The notes: a model not told the origin generated them from the sequence alone. DNA of 64,000 nucleotides from Legionella bozemanae (GCF_001648595.1 NZ_LBAW01000004.1:186001-250000), one strand, 5' to 3'. Positions 9,709 to 20,017 are shown, counted from the first letter of the stretch. Program-made: numbers and translations.

Positions 9709-10128
9709 AATACTACTCTCTTAGTTTTAAATGAGTATCGCCACCTGAACCCAATGCCAAGCACCATACCCGATACAAATGACGCAAGACAATAGCAGAA
9801 AAATTTCTGTAAAGCAATTTTTTATATTAAGCAGAATAGATGTTATCATCCCTTTAAGAGAACTCAAAACATATATTCATCATGAATGGTACGCAAGATT
9901 ATGTGACCAGGAGCAACATTTAATTAAATGAATGCTTTAATTCTTAGGTTAATTTGTTATGTTTCTGCCAGCTTACTGTAATAATATAAACCATAATAAG
10001 AGTACGTGCTCTTCATTTTGATAATTATTAGACCAAAAATACACATAGCGAATAAATACTTCTTACAGAATTCTCATGATAAACAACTATTCCATATTTC
10101 TTGGTGTTTTAATAGGAATAATTTCTAT
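9709..10128. other. Gene-free interval between rpmE and dps
   Basis: About 420 bases without a supportable gene. On the minus strand TTGCTT, 17 bases, TATTGT near 9797-9824 could be the rpmE promoter, which is weak evidence. The rest is AT-rich with no recognisable RNA gene. Confidence 0.4.
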
Positions 10129-10170
10129 CAATTTGTAACAAATTGACAATGTTTGGTCTACGCTTATAAA
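10129..10170 (+). promoter_or_regulatory. dps promoter with overlapping palindromic operator candidate
   Basis: TTGACA at 10143-10148 and TATAAA at 10165-10170, 16 bases apart, form a near-consensus vegetative promoter. A perfect 8-base inverted repeat with a single central base, CAATTTGT-A-ACAAATTG, covers 10129-10145 and runs into the -35 box. A repressor or redox regulator bound there would affect polymerase directly. No known regulator's consensus is claimed for it. Confidence 0.6.
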
Positions 10171-10196
10171 AACAAATTAATTTAACAGGAGTTAAA

Positions 10197-10694
10197 ATGA
10201 AAAAACTGGCACTTTATAGGCTTGAAACACCTAATGACCTTGATATAAAAGATCGTCGTAAAATAGCCGAGGCTGTTAACCCTCTCTTGGCTGATACATT
10301 TGCCTTATTCGTTAAAACCAAGAATTTCCATTGGCATATGACAGGCCCTCATTATCGTGATTATCATCTTTTATTAGATGAACAAAGCGACCAAATTTTT
10401 GCAATGATAGATGTTTTAGCAGAGCGTGTACGCAAACTCGGGGAAAAAACAATTCATTCGATTGGGCAGATCAAAGAATTGCAAACACTTCAAGACGTTA
10501 ATGAAACCTTATCAGCAGATGATATGCTGCATAATCTTCTGGAAGATAACAAAAGTTTTTTAAAAAATATGAGAAAAGTTCATGAAGTGTGTAGCAAGAG
10601 AGATGATTTTGCCACAACCAGCATCTTGGAAGTTTATATTGATGAGACAGAACGACGAATTTGGTTTTTATTTGAAACGTTACAAAATAAATAA
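10197..10694 (+). CDS. dps: Dps-family ferritin-like DNA-protection protein
   Basis: A 165-residue Dps/miniferritin that stores iron by oxidising Fe(II) with hydrogen peroxide and protects DNA in stress and stationary phase. The intersubunit ferroxidase ligands are visible in KTKNFHWHMTGPHYRDYH and in LLDEQSDQIFAMIDVLAER. The C-terminal helix DETERRIWFLFETLQNK is typical. The N-terminal tail is short, so it may not bind DNA directly. AGGAG lies six bases before ATG 10197, and a strong promoter is upstream. It is a single-gene unit ending at a hairpin shared with the convergent xthA gene. Confidence 0.93.
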   Translation: MKKLALYRLETPNDLDIKDRRKIAEAVNPLLADTFALFVKTKNFHWHMTGPHYRDYHLLLDEQSDQIFAMIDVLAERVRKLGEKTIHSIGQIKELQTLQDVNETLSADDMLHNLLEDNKSFLKNMRKVHEVCSKRDDFATTSILEVYIDETERRIWFLFETLQNK

Positions 10695-10721
10695 AAAAGC
10701 ACTACCAAACGAGCGTGTAGA

Positions 10722-10773
10722 AGCGAAGCGGAGTATCAAAGTCAATGCATTTATTCTTCAGACTCCGCTCGCT
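10722..10773. terminator. Hairpin between convergent dps and exonuclease III genes
   Basis: AGCGAAGCGGAGT at 10722-10734 pairs with ACTCCGCTCGCT at 10762-10773, with one bulge. The position, just after dps and just before the minus-strand stop at 10784, suits a bidirectional terminator, though neither side has a long T run. The GCGAAGCG core resembles family B repeats. Confidence 0.5.
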
Positions 10774-10783
10774 TCAGCTCAAA

Positions 10784-11566
10784 TTATGAACTTACATTAA
10801 AATCCAGTTCAACCCAAACAGGTGCATGATCAGAAGGTCTTTCTACTTTGCGTGGTTCTTTATCAATAACGGATTGCCTACATAATCCATTCAGTGTTTG
10901 ACTCAATAAAATATGATCAATACGCAAACCTCGATTACGCCTGAATGCAGCTGCACGATAATCCCACCAACTGAATACCTGCTCATCTTGAATAAAATTT
11001 CTAAAACTGTCATGCAATCCAAGTTGTAATAATTGTGTAAATGCTTCTCGTTCAGCAGGACTGACCAATACAGAACCGACCCATTCAGCAGGATCATGAA
11101 CGTCGCGATCTTCAGGAGCGATATTAAAATCACCTACTACAGCCACATGGGGGAAAACACTCATTTGTAGTTGAATAAATGCTGTAACCTTTTGTAACCA
11201 ATTCAGCTTGTATTGATATTTATCCGAAGTGAGTTCCGACCCATTGGGAACATATAAATTGATCAGCCGAATACCCGCAACAGTAACAGCCAAAATACGT
11301 CGTTGAGGATCATCGAAATCAGGGATATCAGTTAGCACATCAGAAAAGGGATATCGACTTATTACCGCAACCCCGTTATAAGTCTTCTGTCCTGAAAAGG
11401 CCACATGGTAGCCTTTCTCAGTAAACGCAGTCACGGGAAAATTTTCATCAAGCAACTTCGTTTCCTGCATAGCAAGAATATCCATCTGAGTCGAATCAAA
11501 CCATTCTAATACTTGCTCCAGTCTTATCTTCAATGAATTCACATTCCAGCTTGCTAACTTAAGCAC
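10784..11566 (-). CDS. Exodeoxyribonuclease III family protein, second copy
   Basis: A 260-residue AP endonuclease/3'-5' exonuclease of the ExoIII (Xth) family acting in base-excision repair. The motifs SWNVNSLKIRLEQ, MQETKLLDE, GDFNIAPEDRDVHD and the C-terminal PSDHAPVWVEL contain the metal and catalytic residues. The start is GTG 11566, preceded by AAAGGAG; it overlaps the stop of the upstream paralog by 8 bases, a layout that implies translational coupling. An ATG at 11602 gives an unrelated N-terminal tail. It is more like the XthA of alpha-proteobacteria and Neisseria-type enzymes by its motifs than a copy of its neighbour, so the pair may divide substrates. Confidence 0.92.
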   Translation of the reverse strand: MLKLASWNVNSLKIRLEQVLEWFDSTQMDILAMQETKLLDENFPVTAFTEKGYHVAFSGQKTYNGVAVISRYPFSDVLTDIPDFDDPQRRILAVTVAGIRLINLYVPNGSELTSDKYQYKLNWLQKVTAFIQLQMSVFPHVAVVGDFNIAPEDRDVHDPAEWVGSVLVSPAEREAFTQLLQLGLHDSFRNFIQDEQVFSWWDYRAAAFRRNRGLRIDHILLSQTLNGLCRQSVIDKEPRKVERPSDHAPVWVELDFNVSS

Positions 11567-12341
11567 ACCAATCTCCTTTATATTCAATGAGCAAAGGAGC
11601 ATGATCAGACAAGCGTGCTTCTCGAAAAATACGACTGCCGACTATATCCCCAGTAAGACCAGGAGTTACTACCTGATAATCAATTCTCCAACCTACATTT
11701 TTTTCCCATGCGCGCCCGCGAAAAGACCACCACGTATATTGATCTTCTTCCTGATTATGTACACGGAATGCATCAACAAACCCCATAGCCCCAAACAATC
11801 CATCCATCCATGCTCGTTCTTCAGGTAAAAATCCTGAGTTCTTCTGATTACCACGCCAATTTTTCAAATCGATTTTTTTATGAGCAATATTATAATCCCC
11901 ACACAAAATTAACTCTCGTCCCTCATTTTTTAATCGCATTAAATGTTCGGCAAACTGTTCGAGAAAACTGTACTTCACCGTCTGCCGCTCATCACCACTA
12001 GTACCTGAAGGTAAATAAAGGGAGATAATACTGAATTTAGGATAATCAAATTGAATATAGCGTCCTTCATTATCACAATAATCAAAGCCCATCCCTTTCA
12101 CGATACGGCTTGGTTTGTGGCGGGCATAAATTGCCACGCCGCTATATCCTTTTTTTTGAGCTGAATAATAATCACAAAAATAATCACGAGGATAATACAG
12201 CTCTTCAGGAATTAACTGTTCAGGTTGAGCCTTCGTCTCTTGAATACAAACAAAATCAGCATCTTGCATTGCAAGCCATTCATAAAACCCATTACGTGCT
12301 GCTGAACGTATGCCATTGGCATTAAAACTAATTACTTTCAT
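11559..12341 (-). CDS. xthA: Exodeoxyribonuclease III
   Basis: A 260-residue ExoIII family enzyme with FNANGIRSAARNGFYEW, CIQETKAQ, GYSGVAIYAR, LCGDYNIAHKKIDL and LSDHAPLLIEY, the full set of family motifs. It cleaves abasic sites and degrades 3' ends of duplex DNA. The start chosen is ATG 12341; GTG 12350 is in frame three codons earlier. The two Xth genes form one transcript with an 8-base overlap, which is an uncommon arrangement and suggests co-regulated repair functions with different substrate range. Confidence 0.93.
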   Translation of the reverse strand: MKVISFNANGIRSAARNGFYEWLAMQDADFVCIQETKAQPEQLIPEELYYPRDYFCDYYSAQKKGYSGVAIYARHKPSRIVKGMGFDYCDNEGRYIQFDYPKFSIISLYLPSGTSGDERQTVKYSFLEQFAEHLMRLKNEGRELILCGDYNIAHKKIDLKNWRGNQKNSGFLPEERAWMDGLFGAMGFVDAFRVHNQEEDQYTWWSFRGRAWEKNVGWRIDYQVVTPGLTGDIVGSRIFREARLSDHAPLLIEYKGDWCA

Positions 12342-12441
12342 TTTTTTCACTCAATTTTATTATAGTCCGGATGAATGTGTACTTTGGAAATCACGGCAAA
12401 TATTCTTGGAGTTTCGCTTCGACCAAGTTCAAATAAATTAC

Positions 12442-13059
<618 letters not shown>

Positions 13060-13137
13060 TTATCTTCAACCTGCAAAGTAGTGAATTCTACCAGGCAAGC
13101 TAAAGGCGCCGCCACGAACTCAACTGCTTCTTTTAGA

Positions 13138-13632
13138 TTAAAATTTAAAATCATACTTTAATTGGTCTTCCAATTTTTTTTCAATAAATTTAATTCGTTG
13201 ATACAAAGATCCTCCTTTTTTAGGTTTTAGTGTTTTCAAATCAGAGACAATATCATCAGCAGAGTCATAATAATTCTTAACTGATATATGCGCGATAATT
13301 TTACTTACTGCGCTGACATGATGTCTATGCCAATGCCCTGAAATCATCCGCCCAATAAAAGAACCGAATAAACAATTTTCTTTGGTATAATCTATAAGCA
13401 ACGCTTTGATTCTTCTGTGATTGGAATCTCCTTTGATTTTATTCCAAATCTTTGTATAAGCATCAGGGAAATCTAAAACAGATTTTGAACGATTAAAAAA
13501 GGAATATAATTTTACATCACCACTTGAAAAAGAAGAATGAGAATCATAAGTTACAGGCTTTTTTACTCTTTCCTCTATAAGCTCAAGATCCTCGCTTATC
13601 ATTGTAGTAATAGAACTCGAATTATGTGACAT
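13138..13632 (-). CDS. Unrecognised 164-residue protein, possibly a Legionella-specific effector-type domain
   Basis: No enzyme family was recognised. The first 45 residues are Ser- and Glu-rich and probably flexible. The rest (about 45-164) is predicted helical, with KALLIDYTKENCLFGSFIGRMISGHWHRHH as its most distinctive part (shown here as a description: residues about 84-112, rich in Trp, His and Arg) and a Lys-rich C-terminus. From memory this resembles a small Legionella-restricted domain family (DUF5617-like), but that could not be checked. A strong GGAGGAG precedes ATG 13632. The gene has its own transcription unit. No signal peptide or membrane helix is visible, so a cytoplasmic or translocated protein is possible. 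Confidence 0.7.
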   Translation of the reverse strand: MSHNSSSITTMISEDLELIEERVKKPVTYDSHSSFSSGDVKLYSFFNRSKSVLDFPDAYTKIWNKIKGDSNHRRIKALLIDYTKENCLFGSFIGRMISGHWHRHHVSAVSKIIAHISVKNYYDSADDIVSDLKTLKPKKGGSLYQRIKFIEKKLEDQLKYDFKF

Positions 13633-13724
13633 TTTTTTCTCCTCCGTGAGAACATCTGTTCTTATGACCTACAGTTTAATCACATACCAAAATTCCAATT
13701 GAATCAAGCCCTATTACAATTGAA

Positions 13725-13835
13725 CGAGAGGGAAGCAAATTGCCATAGTCCCGATTTTCTTTGTTCTGCTGCTCACATACTCCTTATATACCGCGTCTCG
13801 ATACTCGAAAATCCAGTCATTTTGGCTCGCTTATT
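13725..13835. repeat. Dispersed intergenic repeat, family C (copy 2, inverted)
   Basis: Its reverse complement carries CCAAAATGACTGGATTTTCG, then an Arg-codon-free CGCGGTATATAAGGAGTATG core, matching the order of blocks in 3963-4075 (GATTTTCGAG, GCGCGGCATATA, GAGTATGT). Confidence 0.5.
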
Positions 13836-13973
13836 ATACCAAGCACGCTTAATTTTTAGAAATAAAGATCTATCTCATTGAATCACTTGATTTTTATTTA
13901 AATGAGTGTGGAATCGCAGCCTTGGAAGCACGAAATTCTAAGTTAAAAAGTTCATTTGTTTTTGAAGAAATCA

Positions 13974-14060
13974 TAGCCTAGGTGCAGCCGCAGCGGAACC
14001 TGGGATTTATTTCTATTGGACTCTTAATCCTGGGTTCCGCTGCGGCTGCACCCAGGTTAC
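13974..14060. repeat. Palindromic repeat, family B (copy 1)
   Basis: GGTGCAGCCGCAGCGGAACC on the left pairs with GGTTCCGCTGCGGCTGCACC on the right across a loop of about 30 bases. It sits seven bases after the hslU stop codon and could end that transcript. Confidence 0.7.
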
Positions 14061-14066
14061 TTTAGT

Positions 14067-15440
14067 TTAAAGAATATAACGAGCTAAGTCTTCATCCGCT
14101 ACAAGTTGTCCAAGATTTTTCTCAACATATGCTTTATCAACATGCACGGACTCGCCTGATTTGTCTGTTGCTTCAAATGAAACAACTTCCAATAATCGCT
14201 CCATAACTGTATAAAGCCTACGTGCACCAATATTTTCAGTACGCTCGTTCACTTGCCATGCTACTTCAGCAATACGTCTAATTCCTGTCTCATCAAAAGT
14301 TAACGTGAGACCTTCGGTTGCCATTAAAGCACTGTACTGCAGTGTCAACGATGCAGTAGGCTCAGTAAGAATACGTACAAAATCATCAACAGAAAGAGCG
14401 GATAACTCAACACGTATCGGCAATCTACCTTGCAACTCTGCAATCAGATCAGACGGCTTAGCTACATGGAACGCACCTGATGCAATAAATAAAATATGAT
14501 CTGAACGAATCATGCCGTATTTGGTAGTAACCGTTGTCCCTTCAACTAAAGGCAATAAATCTCTTTGTACGCCTTCACGAGACACATCCCCACCACCCGC
14601 ATTTTCGGTACGTCGTGCTACTTTGTCCAACTCATCAATAAAGACAATACCATTTTGTTCCACATTCTCTATGGCGCGAATCTTAATATCATCTTCGTTA
14701 ATTAGTTTAGCTGCTTCCTCTTCACGTAAAATTTGCATGGCCTTACCAATAGTCATTTTACGGGTTTTCGTTCGATGACTGCCCACTTGTTGAAACATAG
14801 ACTGTAATTGGCTTGTCATTTCTTCCATGCCCGGAGGAGCCATAATTTCAATGCCTATTGGTGTCGCTGAAACTTCTATTTCAATTTCGTTCTCATCGAG
14901 AATGCCCTCACGCAATTGTTTACGAAAAACTTGCCTGGCTGTACTGTCTTTTTCACTTGGTGTTAAGCTGCCCCGTGCAGGAGGAAGTAATACATCAAGA
15001 ACACGCTCTTCGGCTGCATCTTCAGCTAAATGCTCCACCTTCTTCATAGCAAATTCACGTTCTTGTTTTACTGCTATATCCGCTAAATCACGAAGAATAG
15101 AGTCCACATCCCGTCCGACATATCCTACTTCGGTAAACTTTGTTGCTTCTACTTTGATAAATGGAGCACGAGCCAATTTAGCCAAACGGCGAGCAATTTC
15201 TGTTTTACCAACACCAGTTGGGCCAATCATGAGAATATTTTTGGGCATGATTTCATTGCGTAAAGCGGGATCTTTAATATTCATACGCCGCCAACGATTA
15301 CGTAATGCAATTGCCACCGCTCTTTTCGCATCATCCTGGCCAATAATATATTTATCCAATTCCTGGACAATTTCACGAGGAGTCATCACTTCTCGGATAA
15401 TCTCGCGAGGAGCTATTGCCTTGTTGTTATTTGTTGCCAT
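14067..15440 (-). CDS. hslU: HslU, ATPase and unfoldase subunit of the HslVU protease
   Basis: A 457-residue AAA+ ATPase that unfolds substrates and feeds them to HslV. Seen in order: [21 protein letters not shown] at the N-terminus, Walker [14 protein letters not shown], the pore motif GYVGRD, the family-specific I domain, Walker [10 protein letters not shown], the sensor region [11 protein letters not shown] and the C-terminal EDLARYIL tail that docks into HslV. The length is standard. ATG 15440 overlaps the end of hslV by 14 bases, so the two are co-translated. Expression should be driven by the heat-shock-type promoter before hslV. Confidence 0.98.
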   Translation of the reverse strand: MATNNNKAIAPREIIREVMTPREIVQELDKYIIGQDDAKRAVAIALRNRWRRMNIKDPALRNEIMPKNILMIGPTGVGKTEIARRLAKLARAPFIKVEATKFTEVGYVGRDVDSILRDLADIAVKQEREFAMKKVEHLAEDAAEERVLDVLLPPARGSLTPSEKDSTARQVFRKQLREGILDENEIEIEVSATPIGIEIMAPPGMEEMTSQLQSMFQQVGSHRTKTRKMTIGKAMQILREEEAAKLINEDDIKIRAIENVEQNGIVFIDELDKVARRTENAGGGDVSREGVQRDLLPLVEGTTVTTKYGMIRSDHILFIASGAFHVAKPSDLIAELQGRLPIRVELSALSVDDFVRILTEPTASLTLQYSALMATEGLTLTFDETGIRRIAEVAWQVNERTENIGARRLYTVMERLLEVVSFEATDKSGESVHVDKAYVEKNLGQLVADEDLARYIL

Positions 15441-15975
15441 GATTTAATTCTTCTATAGTTAAATTGTTATTGGTATAAATACAGATATCTCCAGCAATAG
15501 TTAAAGCTTTACGCACTATTTCCACAGCAGATAATTTTGTATTTTCCATCAATGCTCGCGCAGCTGCTTGTGCAAAAGGACCACCTGAACCAATAGCAAT
15601 TAAGCTATGCTCAGGCTCGATTACATCGCCATTACCTGTAATAATTAAGGAAGATTTGATGTCTGCTACAGCAAGCACTGCTTCAAGCCGGCGTAACATT
15701 CTGTCTGTTCGCCAATCTTTAGCAAGCTCAACTGCAGCACGAACCAAATGGCCTTGATGCATTTCCAACTTGCTCTCAAAACGTTCAAAAAGAGTAAACG
15801 CATCCGCGGTACCGCCAGCAAAGCCAGCAATCACTTGATCTTTATAAAGGCGTCGCACCTTACGCGCATTACCCTTCATCACGGTATTACCTAAAGTTAC
15901 CTGGCCATCACCACCGATAACTACTTGATTTCCGCGTCTTACTGAAAGTATGGTTGTCCCACGAAATTGTTCCAA
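15427..15975 (-). CDS. hslV: HslV, peptidase subunit of the HslVU protease
   Basis: A 182-residue threonine peptidase homologous to proteasome beta subunits. After a short propeptide (MEQFRG) comes TTILSVRR, where the first Thr becomes the catalytic N-terminus. [23 protein letters not shown] and [13 protein letters not shown] are diagnostic. The start codon is TTG 15975, supported by GAGGA seven bases upstream and by the exact propeptide length; no ATG would keep it. The gene is first in the hslVU operon and follows the deoB terminator. Confidence 0.97.
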   Translation of the reverse strand: MEQFRGTTILSVRRGNQVVIGGDGQVTLGNTVMKGNARKVRRLYKDQVIAGFAGGTADAFTLFERFESKLEMHQGHLVRAAVELAKDWRTDRMLRRLEAVLAVADIKSSLIITGNGDVIEPEHSLIAIGSGGPFAQAAARALMENTKLSAVEIVRKALTIAGDICIYTNNNLTIEELNHGNK

Positions 15976-16007
15976 AATTAAATCCTCAAATCAAACTGGA
16001 ACTCCAT

Positions 16008-16035
16008 ACATGGGGATGATAAACAAAAAAACAAG
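16008..16035 (-). promoter_or_regulatory. Sigma-32 (heat shock) type promoter for hslVU
   Basis: On the minus strand CTTGTTT (16035-16029), 13 bases, then CCCCATGT (16015-16008) matches the RpoH consensus CTTGAAA-N13-CCCCATNT with a perfect -10. It gives a leader of about 26 bases ending in the hslV ribosome-binding site. The -35 lies inside the T run of the deoB terminator. Confidence 0.65.
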
Positions 16036-16067
16036 GGGGCTCGAAATGAATAATTACTCATTGAGCC
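16022..16067 (-). terminator. Rho-independent terminator after deoB
   Basis: On the minus strand GGCTCAATGA pairs with TCATTTCGAGCC across a short AT-rich loop (stem ends at 16038-16042 and 16063-16067), followed by CCCCTTGTTTTTTTG. It lies 42 bases past the deoB stop. Confidence 0.75.
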
Positions 16068-16109
16068 TTCCCAAATACTCTATACATTATTGAGGCTATC
16101 TATAGATGA

Positions 16110-17333
16110 TTAGATGAAAAAGGATACCCCATGGGATAAATTTTCTAATCCAAGATGTTGTGCGATGCTTTGTCCAACATCAGCAAAAGTATCACGACGT
16201 CCAATAAAGCGGCTTTTAAGGTTTGGACCATGTACTAATACTGGAATATGTTCTCTTGTATGATCTGAACCAGGAAAAGTAGGATCACAACCATGATCTG
16301 CTGCAATAATAACCAGATCATCAGGCTTTAATAATGCATGAAGCTCTGGAAGACGCGCATCAAACTCCTCAAGCGCATGAGCATAACCAATGACATCACG
16401 CCGATGACCGTATGAGGAATCAAAATCCACAAAATTAGTAAAAACCAAACTTCCATCAGGTGCAGTCTTCATCGCAGTTAAAGTAGCATCAAACAGGGCC
16501 ATATTACTGTCAGCCTTAATGACTTGAGTGATACCTTGATGCGCATAAATATCGGCAATTTTCCCTAAGGCAATGACTTCGCGACCAGCTTCTTTCAAGT
16601 AATCAAGTAAGGTTTTTGCAGGAGGTAACGTTGCATAATCCTTACGATTTGCTGTTCGTTTAAATGCTCCTGGTTGACCAACAAATGGTCGAGCAATCAC
16701 ACGACCGATCTGATATTCATCTACCAAAGTGCGCGCGATTTCACAGATATCATACAAACGCTGCAAACCAAAACTTTCTTCATGAGCTGCAATTTGAAAT
16801 ACACTGTCTGCAGAAGTATAAACAATTGGTTTACCACTTCGCATGTGTTCTTCACCTAATTCCTCAAGGATGGTAGTCCCTGATGCATGCTTCTCACCAA
16901 GTACACCTGGTAAACCAGCACGTTGAATGAACGCATCAATTAATTTTTTTGGAAAACAAAATGGTTGTTCGGGGAAATAACCCCATTCAAAGGTAACTGG
17001 AACTCCTGCTAACTCCCAATGTCCGCTTGGCGTATCCTTACCTAAGCTCTGCTCTACTGCATAACCATAATAGCCCATGGGTTCAGAAAAAGTGGACAAT
17101 TCAACAAAACGCAACCCGCTACTGGCTAAGGCTGCATGATAAAGTCCTAATTTAGCAAGATTAGGCAAAGTTAACGGGCCTTGACGCAGCCCGTCCCTGT
17201 CACATTCACCGCGCTCGCATGCTTGATGGATATGAACAAAAGTATTAGCGCCAGCATCCCCATAACGAGATGCATCCAGACTCGCGCCTATACCAAATGA
17301 ATCCATGAGTAATATACAAACTCGCCCTGTCAT
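16110..17333 (-). CDS. deoB: Phosphopentomutase
   Basis: A 407-residue alkaline-phosphatase-superfamily enzyme that converts ribose-1-phosphate and deoxyribose-1-phosphate to the 5-phosphates in nucleoside catabolism. Metal-binding residues lie in [35 protein letters not shown] and [21 protein letters not shown], all conserved. ATG 17333 starts one base after the upstream transporter's stop, with GAGG six bases before; a TTG at 17345 is the alternative. It is the last gene of a three-gene MFS-MFS-deoB operon, which points to nucleoside or pentose salvage. The terminator is just downstream. Confidence 0.97.
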   Translation of the reverse strand: MTGRVCILLMDSFGIGASLDASRYGDAGANTFVHIHQACERGECDRDGLRQGPLTLPNLAKLGLYHAALASSGLRFVELSTFSEPMGYYGYAVEQSLGKDTPSGHWELAGVPVTFEWGYFPEQPFCFPKKLIDAFIQRAGLPGVLGEKHASGTTILEELGEEHMRSGKPIVYTSADSVFQIAAHEESFGLQRLYDICEIARTLVDEYQIGRVIARPFVGQPGAFKRTANRKDYATLPPAKTLLDYLKEAGREVIALGKIADIYAHQGITQVIKADSNMALFDATLTAMKTAPDGSLVFTNFVDFDSSYGHRRDVIGYAHALEEFDARLPELHALLKPDDLVIIAADHGCDPTFPGSDHTREHIPVLVHGPNLKSRFIGRRDTFADVGQSIAQHLGLENLSHGVSFFI

Positions 17334-17334
17334 C

Positions 17335-18615
17335 TTAGCCCTCAATCTGTTCGCAACGTGTTTCTTTTAAACCCAAAAGCATGAGAAAAGCAATTAATAA
17401 ACCTACAGGTAAAATAATTGCGGCATATTGATATGCACTGAGTAAATAGACAGGAGTTCCATTGAACATACGCATCCCGCCATGATTCGTTAATAAATAA
17501 CTAAATAGATTCTGATACACAATATAACCGCCTTGAGTCAATATTGAAATGACACTTACAGCTGTGGCAGTCATTGCAGGTGAGCTACTTTCAGCAACCA
17601 GGGCGTAACTAATCACTTGTGCTGAAGTAAAGAAACCCAGTAAGAAAAACAAAAATGCCATGGTGCTATAAGAAACAGGGAGATAAAGCACCGCGAGTAA
17701 CGTCAATAAGGAAGCAATGACCCCTATTTTCATAGGCATAACCCGTAAGCCCATCTTATCAGATATCCAGCCCACCAGAGGCGAACCAATAATCGACCCC
17801 AAAAATAACATGCCATTTACCATAGATGCTTGTGCCGTGCTGATCTCTAATCGTTGCACCAGATATAAAGTACCCATCATGGCACCAAATACGGCAATAG
17901 CCATATTCATTAAACTGGCATAGAATGCTGCCCGCAAATATTGGGTGTTTAAATAGGCTTTCTTGGCAGCTGAGATTACATTAATTGGTTTAACGACTTG
18001 CTTTACTGCAACTGGTGGTTTTTCTTTGATACAAAAAAACATCACGACCAACATGGCAAAACCAAGAATTCCCACATCTTGTACCGCTTGGCGCCATCCA
18101 ACCAGAATAACCAATTGAGTCAATGGATATTGAGCCAACATGCCTCCAGCCATTGCCATGGTCACTATAGCACCGGTTACCAAAGCCATACGCTTTGGAG
18201 GAAACCAATGAGATGCTAAACGTACCGGTCCTAAGAAACAGAAGGCACTGCCAATGCCCGTAATAAACCGGCAAAATAAGGCCATGTAAAATGAATGAGA
18301 ATATGCCAACAGAAAAGTACTGGCCACACACAAAAACATAGCGATTAACAAAGTATTTTTAATCGAAAACCGATCAAGCACCATTCCCGCAATAAAAAGA
18401 AACAATACATTGGAAAGATAGTAAATACTTGATAGCCAGGCCATTCTATCGGCTTGTATTTGAAAATCCTGCATGATATTTGCAGCGATGGATGCAAACA
18501 TATTCCCCTGAATAAACTCATAAAAAAAGAATAAAGTCGCAGCAAAACATACCATCCAGGGTAATAATGACGATTTAATCTCGTTATATCCTTGAAACTC
18601 ATCCACCACTTGCAT
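17335..18615 (-). CDS. MFS transporter in the deoB operon (second gene)
   Basis: A 426-residue 12-helix MFS protein. Features are [15 protein letters not shown] in helix 1, [13 protein letters not shown] after helix 2, [26 protein letters not shown] around helices 4-5, and [18 protein letters not shown] in the second half. Its closest relative in the window is the next gene upstream. It has GGAG before ATG 18615 and ends one base before deoB. The operon context suggests nucleoside or deoxynucleoside uptake, as described for the Legionella PhtC/PhtD thymidine-salvage pair; the equivalence is an inference. Confidence 0.88.
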   Translation of the reverse strand: MQVVDEFQGYNEIKSSLLPWMVCFAATLFFFYEFIQGNMFASIAANIMQDFQIQADRMAWLSSIYYLSNVLFLFIAGMVLDRFSIKNTLLIAMFLCVASTFLLAYSHSFYMALFCRFITGIGSAFCFLGPVRLASHWFPPKRMALVTGAIVTMAMAGGMLAQYPLTQLVILVGWRQAVQDVGILGFAMLVVMFFCIKEKPPVAVKQVVKPINVISAAKKAYLNTQYLRAAFYASLMNMAIAVFGAMMGTLYLVQRLEISTAQASMVNGMLFLGSIIGSPLVGWISDKMGLRVMPMKIGVIASLLTLLAVLYLPVSYSTMAFLFFLLGFFTSAQVISYALVAESSSPAMTATAVSVISILTQGGYIVYQNLFSYLLTNHGGMRMFNGTPVYLLSAYQYAAIILPVGLLIAFLMLLGLKETRCEQIEG

Positions 18616-18629
18616 TTTTACTCCTCAGC

Positions 18630-19898
18630 TTACCGCTTGCAATTTGTTTCGCGGGTTAGTAATACGGCGATTAAAGCCAAAACTGTAGTTATAGGAAACA
18701 TCCACATGGCGTATTGAAAATCTGCCACAGAATAAGTTGTCACTACCGCATCAGCATGATGCGCTATTAACCAACCATAGAGCACTTGTCCTACGCCGCC
18801 ACCACCCATAATAATTACTGAGGCGATACCTGTCGAAGCACCTGTGTTTTCAGCAGAATTGCTTTCAGCAATTAAGGGATAGGAAATTACCTGGGTGCTG
18901 GTAAAAAAACCTAAAGCAAAAAATATAATACTCAAAGTAGTTTGTGATAAAGTTACATCCAGGAATAACGGAATGACGGTGATAAGTGTGGCAATGGCCC
19001 CTAATATCATCAAAGGCTTACGTCGGCCTTGGGAATCAGATAACCATCCTGCCAAAGGGCAACCCACGACACTACCCATAAAAATTAAACTGACTACATT
19101 GCTGGCAGCCATGTCAGGTAAATGATGAACTGCTTGTAGGTAACTAGCACCCCATAATGCACATAAAACCATAATCGGCAAATTAAGAAAGGAAGTATAA
19201 AATCCTGCTAACCAATTTTGTGGATTGGATAAAGCCTTGATGAATCCAGATATTACTTGTTCCTGACTGGTAGATGCTTTCATTGGTGAGTCTTCAGGTT
19301 TATCACGAACCATCCAGTAAATCCAAAGCAATAATCCAGCACCTACTGCACCATCGATTAATAAAGCTTTACGCCATCCAAACAATTCATAGAGATAAGC
19401 AAAAGGGGTGTGAGCCATCATGCCGCCAACAAAAGCCATAGTCACTAAAGAACCAATAACAAGAGCCTGCCTTCTTGGTGGAAACCAATGTGATACCAAT
19501 ACCACACAGGATAAGAAGCAAAATGCATTACCTATCCCTGAAAGAAAATGACAGAATGAAGCGACAATAAATGAATGGGTTAAAGCAAAACCGACGGTAC
19601 CTAAAACACAAATAAACATCGCGCTTAAAATAACTGTACGTGTAGAAAAGCGATCCAGGATAATCCCAGCAGGAAGAAGAAATAGAATATCAGCCCACAA
19701 ATAAGCGCTGGACATCCAGCTTAATTGAGTCGCATCAATATGGAAATCATCTCGCAAAGGCTGATTGATTACATCAAAAATATTGAGCTGGAAAAATTCA
19801 TAGAAAAAGAATAGCCCAGCTGATAGGCATACAACCCAGGCCATGAAGTCACCACGGGGTACAAAAGCTCTCGAATCCACTGTAAGAGATTGCGACAC
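18630..19898 (-). CDS. MFS transporter in the deoB operon (first gene)
   Basis: A 422-residue MFS protein, paralogous to the gene that follows 14 bases downstream. FFFYEFFQLNIFDVINQPL in helix 1, IILDRFSTRTVIL after helix 2, CHFLSGIGNAFCFLSCVVLVSHWFPP and GCPLAGWLSDSQGRRKPLM line up with its neighbour. The start is GTG 19898 with AAGGAG eight bases upstream. Tandem duplicates that have diverged in sequence often differ in substrate. Two transporters plus phosphopentomutase would import nucleosides and feed the pentose phosphate pool. Confidence 0.88.
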   Translation of the reverse strand: MSQSLTVDSRAFVPRGDFMAWVVCLSAGLFFFYEFFQLNIFDVINQPLRDDFHIDATQLSWMSSAYLWADILFLLPAGIILDRFSTRTVILSAMFICVLGTVGFALTHSFIVASFCHFLSGIGNAFCFLSCVVLVSHWFPPRRQALVIGSLVTMAFVGGMMAHTPFAYLYELFGWRKALLIDGAVGAGLLLWIYWMVRDKPEDSPMKASTSQEQVISGFIKALSNPQNWLAGFYTSFLNLPIMVLCALWGASYLQAVHHLPDMAASNVVSLIFMGSVVGCPLAGWLSDSQGRRKPLMILGAIATLITVIPLFLDVTLSQTTLSIIFFALGFFTSTQVISYPLIAESNSAENTGASTGIASVIIMGGGGVGQVLYGWLIAHHADAVVTTYSVADFQYAMWMFPITTVLALIAVLLTRETNCKR

Positions 19899-20017
19899 AG
19901 TTACTCCTTATGGCATAAAAAATTGCGCCCGAGTATATCAAAATTCTAAATGAATTGGTATCTTTATTGAACAAACCAAGAGCCAAGCACAGCAAAGAGA
20001 ATTCATTCAAGGCAATC

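Larger units (their letters stand above)
13633..14066. other. Gene-free interval with two repeats
   Basis: This 434-base interval holds a family C copy (about 13725-13835) and a family B hairpin (13974-14060). A 60-codon open frame at 13699 has no ribosome-binding site and lies over the repeat, so no gene is called. Confidence 0.5.

Noticed and set aside
13699-13881. 60-codon frame on the plus strand
   Set aside because: It has no ribosome-binding site and covers a family C repeat.
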